In this document: positions 14,669 through 16,387 of the stretch, piece after piece | Numbering within the stretch: position 1 is the stretch's first letter | Layout: the number at the start of each line of letters is the position of its first letter | Assembly: GCA_900546825.1 (NCBI GenBank) | Contig: UREE01000045.1 | Location: 1-16,387, forward strand | Direction: 5' to 3' | Source of the DNA: an uncultured Collinsella sp. | GTDB taxonomy: Bacteria; Actinomycetota; Coriobacteriia; Coriobacteriales; Coriobacteriaceae | DNA: 16,387 nt | The notes under the pieces: model-generated | What the model saw: the letters and a program-made list of their open reading frames with translations, nothing else | What the model was told of the DNA's origin: nothing | The model's database searches: none | Made by a program: the position numbers and the translations under genes

Positions 14669-14716
14669 GGAGTGTCCCCAACTGCCGGCAGAAAAGGAAC
14701 GTCCCCAAGTGCCGCC
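14669..14716. repeat. Two-copy direct repeat with GTCCCCAA core
   Basis: Copies at 14669-14689 and 14696-14716 match at 17 of 21 positions and share GTCCCCAA and TGCCG, giving a 27-base period. The minus strand reads as TTGGGGAC words, which resemble dispersed palindromic repeats seen in other bacteria. Function is not evident. Confidence 0.55.
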
Positions 14717-14761
14717 CCAATGACTACCATGGCAACGCCGCAGGTAGAGGACGGACAGCGA

Positions 14762-14861
14762 GCGGGCACCAGAGCGAACAAATTGGCATGAAAAGAGGAC
14801 GGCATAGACCTTCTGGTCATGCCGTCCTCTTTGAATGACAAGTTGTCGCTCTGGTGCCCGC
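14762..14861. repeat. 100-base nested palindrome around a terminator
   Basis: Perfect 16-base outer arms (14762-14777 and 14846-14861, GCGGGCACCAGAGCGA and complement) enclose an imperfect middle zone (about 9 of 13 matches with one bulge) and a perfect inner stem. The whole can fold into one long hairpin, much larger than a terminator needs. Confidence 0.7.
14792..14832. terminator. Bidirectional intrinsic terminator between convergent genes
   Basis: AAAGAGGACGGCAT (14792-14805) pairs with 14819-14832. After one bulged A the stem continues as GACC/GGTC around a TTCT loop, 18 bp in all. The ends give CCTCTTT on the plus strand and CCTCTTTTC on the minus strand, so it can stop transcripts from the phosphatase and from the lipoprotein gene. 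Confidence 0.75.
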
Positions 14862-14874
14862 GCAGCGTCGAGCA

Positions 14875-14902
14875 GTTGCGGCGTTTGGTAAAACGCCGCA
14901 AC
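14875..14902 (-). terminator. 12-bp hairpin just after the lipoprotein stop
   Basis: GTTGCGGCGTTT (14875-14886) and its exact complement (14891-14902) flank a four-base loop, three bases beyond the lipoprotein stop. On the minus strand it is not followed by a T run, so it may be a 3'-end stabiliser or pause site ahead of the stronger terminator downstream. Confidence 0.5.
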
Positions 14903-14905
14903 AAA

Positions 14906-15463
14906 CTAGCTCAGCATTGCATCCATCATCTCGGAGTTGACGGAGTCATCGGCAGACCACTCGCCGTCGTCGTTGCAGGTGTACTTGAAGATAACCGTGG
15001 TCTTCCTGGGCTCGGTGGCCTTGGTCACATCGACCATAACCTGACCTGCCATCTTGTACAGTTCGTCATCGGAGGGAACCGTATCAAGCGCGGCGACCTT
15101 CTCCTGATACTGGGTGGAGAAGTCCTCGACGATCTTGTTCATGGACTTGCAGGTGATGGAGACCTCGGCGGTCGCGACACCCTTGTCCTCGTCGACCGTC
15201 ACGTCGCCGATCTCGTAGTCAAAGCCCTCGAGATAGGTCTTGGCATACTCCTTGGGATCGATACCCAACTGCTCGAACTCGTCGCCCGAAGCCTCCTCCA
15301 GACCAGAGAGGAAGTCGTCGCCACCGTTCTTGACCTCGTCAAACTGCGTCGTAAGATCCTCGGTGATGAGCTCCTCAACCGAAGGACCTCCACAGCCGGA
15401 AAGCACGACCACGCATGCAACCAAGACGGCCATGAGGGGTGCAAGCAGCAGCTTCTTTTTCAT
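14906..15463 (-). CDS. Small secreted lipoprotein of unknown function
   Basis: This 185-aa protein has a lipoprotein signal peptide: MKKK, a hydrophobic core, then the lipobox LSGC with C24 as the lipidated residue. The mature part is acidic (EELITEDLTTQFDEVKNGG, DEDKGVATAEVSITCKSMN) and has two further cysteines, in ITCKS and YTCND, that could form a disulfide. It resembles the small lipoproteins with a repeated alpha/beta domain of unknown function that are frequent in Coriobacteriia and Firmicutes, but I cannot name the family with certainty. The ATG has GGGAGG six bases upstream; upstream frame extension lacks a site and would bury the signal peptide. It is probably anchored on the outer face of the membrane. 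Confidence 0.85.
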   Translation of the reverse strand: MKKKLLLAPLMAVLVACVVVLSGCGGPSVEELITEDLTTQFDEVKNGGDDFLSGLEEASGDEFEQLGIDPKEYAKTYLEGFDYEIGDVTVDEDKGVATAEVSITCKSMNKIVEDFSTQYQEKVAALDTVPSDDELYKMAGQVMVDVTKATEPRKTTVIFKYTCNDDGEWSADDSVNSEMMDAMLS

Positions 15464-15528
15464 GTTGTTCCTCCCAATGAGCGGCACCGCGCTTCCCAGA
15501 CGCGGCGCGCGTTGTAATAAGTAAGCCC

Positions 15529-15558
15529 ATACTATCCACTTATGAACATCCTCGGCAA
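15529..15558 (-). promoter_or_regulatory. Candidate promoter of the lipoprotein gene
   Basis: On the minus strand, TTGCCG (15558-15553) and TAGTAT (15534-15529) are 18 bases apart. The expected start near 15522 leaves a leader of about 60 bases to the ATG. An overlapping alternative, TTCATA with TACTTA, cannot be excluded. Confidence 0.4.
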
Positions 15559-15644
15559 CGCGAAGGCGCGGTCGGTTCGTTTTAGCGTCCGAACGGTTTG
15601 CAAGCCCGCCCAACGTGCAATAAAACGCTTCCCCGCGATGCAAT

Positions 15645-15674
15645 AAAAAAAGGTGGCCGGAAAACCCGACCACC
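15645..15674 (-). terminator. Intrinsic terminator of the EIIA gene
   Basis: On the minus strand, GGTGGTCGG pairs with CCGGCCACC (9 bp, one G-U) around GTTTT and is followed by seven T. It sits about 26 bases after the EIIA stop and is a textbook rho-independent terminator. Confidence 0.88.
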
Positions 15675-15700
15675 CTTGCACATCCTTTGGATGCCGCAGT

Positions 15701-16237
15701 TTACTTGCGGACGACCTTAACGATGGCATCACCGGCGGCGACAGCGGAGTCGGCCTCGACGGCGAGTTCGACATCGGCAAACTCGGCGGTGTTGGACACA
15801 GCAACGACGACGCAGTCCTTGTAGCCGGCAGCGGCGATCTTGGCACGGTCGATCTTGAGCATGGGCTGGCCGGCCTTCACGACGTCGTCGGCCTTGACGA
15901 AGCCCTCGAAGCCGTCGCCGTTCATGTTGACGGTATCGACGCCAACGTGCACCAGAACCTCGATGCCGCTATCGGACTGCAGGCCCACGGCGTGACCCAT
16001 GGTGACGGTCACCTTGCCGTCGCAGGGAGCGTAGACCAGATCGTCCTCGGGCCACACGGCGCAGCCCTTGCCCAGGACCTCGCCGCCAAAGACGGGATCG
16101 GGCACGTCGGCCATCTTGATGACCTTGCCCTTGACGGGCGAGCACAGCACGTCGGCGCCGGCAGAAGCAGAGATGGAGGACGGAGCAGCGGCAGTCGCGG
16201 GCTCAGCCTTCTTCTTGAACATGTCAAACAGACCCAT
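15701..16237 (-). CDS. crr: PTS glucose-type EIIA protein (single domain)
   Basis: This 178-aa cytoplasmic phosphocarrier takes phosphate from HPr and passes it to a sugar-specific EIIB. H97 in EVLVHVGVDTV is the phospho-acceptor and H82 in TMGHAVGLQSDSG its partner. The N-terminus MGLFDMFKKK resembles the amphipathic membrane-binding start of EIIA-Glc. An Ala/Ser-rich linker (about 11-28) leads to the beta-sandwich domain (SPVKGKVIKMADVPDPVFGG, CDGKVTV). The ATG has GAGGAG seven bases upstream; the longer frame would run through the promoter. It has its own promoter and terminator and no EIIBC beside it inside the window, so it may serve several transporters. Whether it regulates as in enterobacteria is unknown. 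Confidence 0.93.
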   Translation of the reverse strand: MGLFDMFKKKAEPATAAAPSSISASAGADVLCSPVKGKVIKMADVPDPVFGGEVLGKGCAVWPEDDLVYAPCDGKVTVTMGHAVGLQSDSGIEVLVHVGVDTVNMNGDGFEGFVKADDVVKAGQPMLKIDRAKIAAAGYKDCVVVAVSNTAEFADVELAVEADSAVAAGDAIVKVVRK

Positions 16238-16286
16238 ACGTTTTCTCCTCTTGATTAAGCGCAACGTTGTGCGCATGCCTATGGTG

Positions 16287-16315
16287 ATTATAGTGCCAAA
16301 TGGTTCAAATGCTAA
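16287..16315 (-). promoter_or_regulatory. Promoter of the EIIA gene
   Basis: On the minus strand, TTAGCA (16315-16310) and a perfect TATAAT (16292-16287) are 17 bases apart, giving a start near 16280 and a leader of about 43 bases. A small hairpin (GGGCTCG, loop, CGAG-T-CCC) lies just upstream. Confidence 0.65.
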
Positions 16316-16387
16316 GGTGGGGACTCGAATCGCGAGCCCATCCCAACGCTCCTTGATTCTCATCTTCATTGCAACAGACTCAGGACT

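Larger units (their letters stand above)
14431..14905. other. 475-base gene-free, repeat-rich intergenic region
   Basis: This region separates the convergent phosphatase and lipoprotein genes. From left to right it holds a three-unit hairpin array, a two-copy direct repeat, a 100-base nested palindrome with a bidirectional terminator, and a 12-bp hairpin. Several frames are open across it, but none has a ribosome site or recognisable protein, and the 62-base period is not a multiple of three. Confidence 0.7.

Noticed and set aside
14489..14838. Overlapping open frames within the repeat-rich intergenic region
   Set aside because: They arise from GC-rich repeats. The 62-base period shifts frame between units, and no ribosome site or domain is seen.
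16316..16350. Minus-strand ATTCGAGTCCCC resembling a tRNA T-arm 3' end
   Set aside because: The bases on either side do not form the 5-bp T stem, no acceptor, D or anticodon arms precede it, and it folds instead as a simple hairpin upstream of the EIIA promoter.

Overview
The window looks like chromosomal DNA of a Coriobacteriia gut actinobacterium, most likely Collinsella. This is inferred from high GC, the gene content, a GHKL/LytTR sensor pair, [NiFe]-hydrogenase maturation genes beside NikR, and GC-rich dispersed palindromes. No rRNA, tRNA or taxon-specific marker is present to prove it. There is no CRISPR array, prophage or transposase gene.

Layout. (1) Minus strand, 72-3938: a tight operon nadA-nadB-nadC-niaR makes NAD precursors from aspartate and ends with the gene of its probable niacin-responsive repressor. 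Its promoter is overlaid by a perfect 19-bp inverted repeat that is the obvious NiaR operator candidate. (2) Plus strand, 4230-6229: a LytTR response regulator and a membrane GHKL histidine kinase, overlapping by one base. (3) Minus strand, 6294-6869: an unnamed protein that reads like a uracil-DNA-glycosylase fold without its catalytic motifs. It is divergent from thioredoxin trxA (7006-7326). (4) Plus strand, 7558-13656: a nickel/hydrogenase block with a small helical protein, a NikR with a His/Cys-rich N-terminal tail, hypF, hypC, hypD and hypE. HypF and HypE make the cyanide ligand, and HypC and HypD assemble it on iron. hypA, hypB and the hydrogenase itself are not in the window. Large palindromes lie in two junctions (nikR/hypF and hypD/hypE). 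(5) 13762-14430: a HAD phosphatase of the Gph type. (6) 14431-14905: a 475-base gene-free stretch packed with repeats. It holds three hairpin units at an exact 62-base period, a 27-base-period direct repeat, a 100-base nested palindrome containing a bidirectional terminator, and another hairpin. (7) Minus strand, 14906-16237: a small lipoprotein, then a single-domain glucose-type PTS EIIA gene with its own promoter and terminator.

Most genes are housekeeping or well-known accessory functions. The less explained material is the repeat array at 14472-14641, the two palindromic elements inside the nickel/hyp block, the small protein coupled to NikR, and the catalytically empty glycosylase-like protein. 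None of these amounts to a demonstrated new system.
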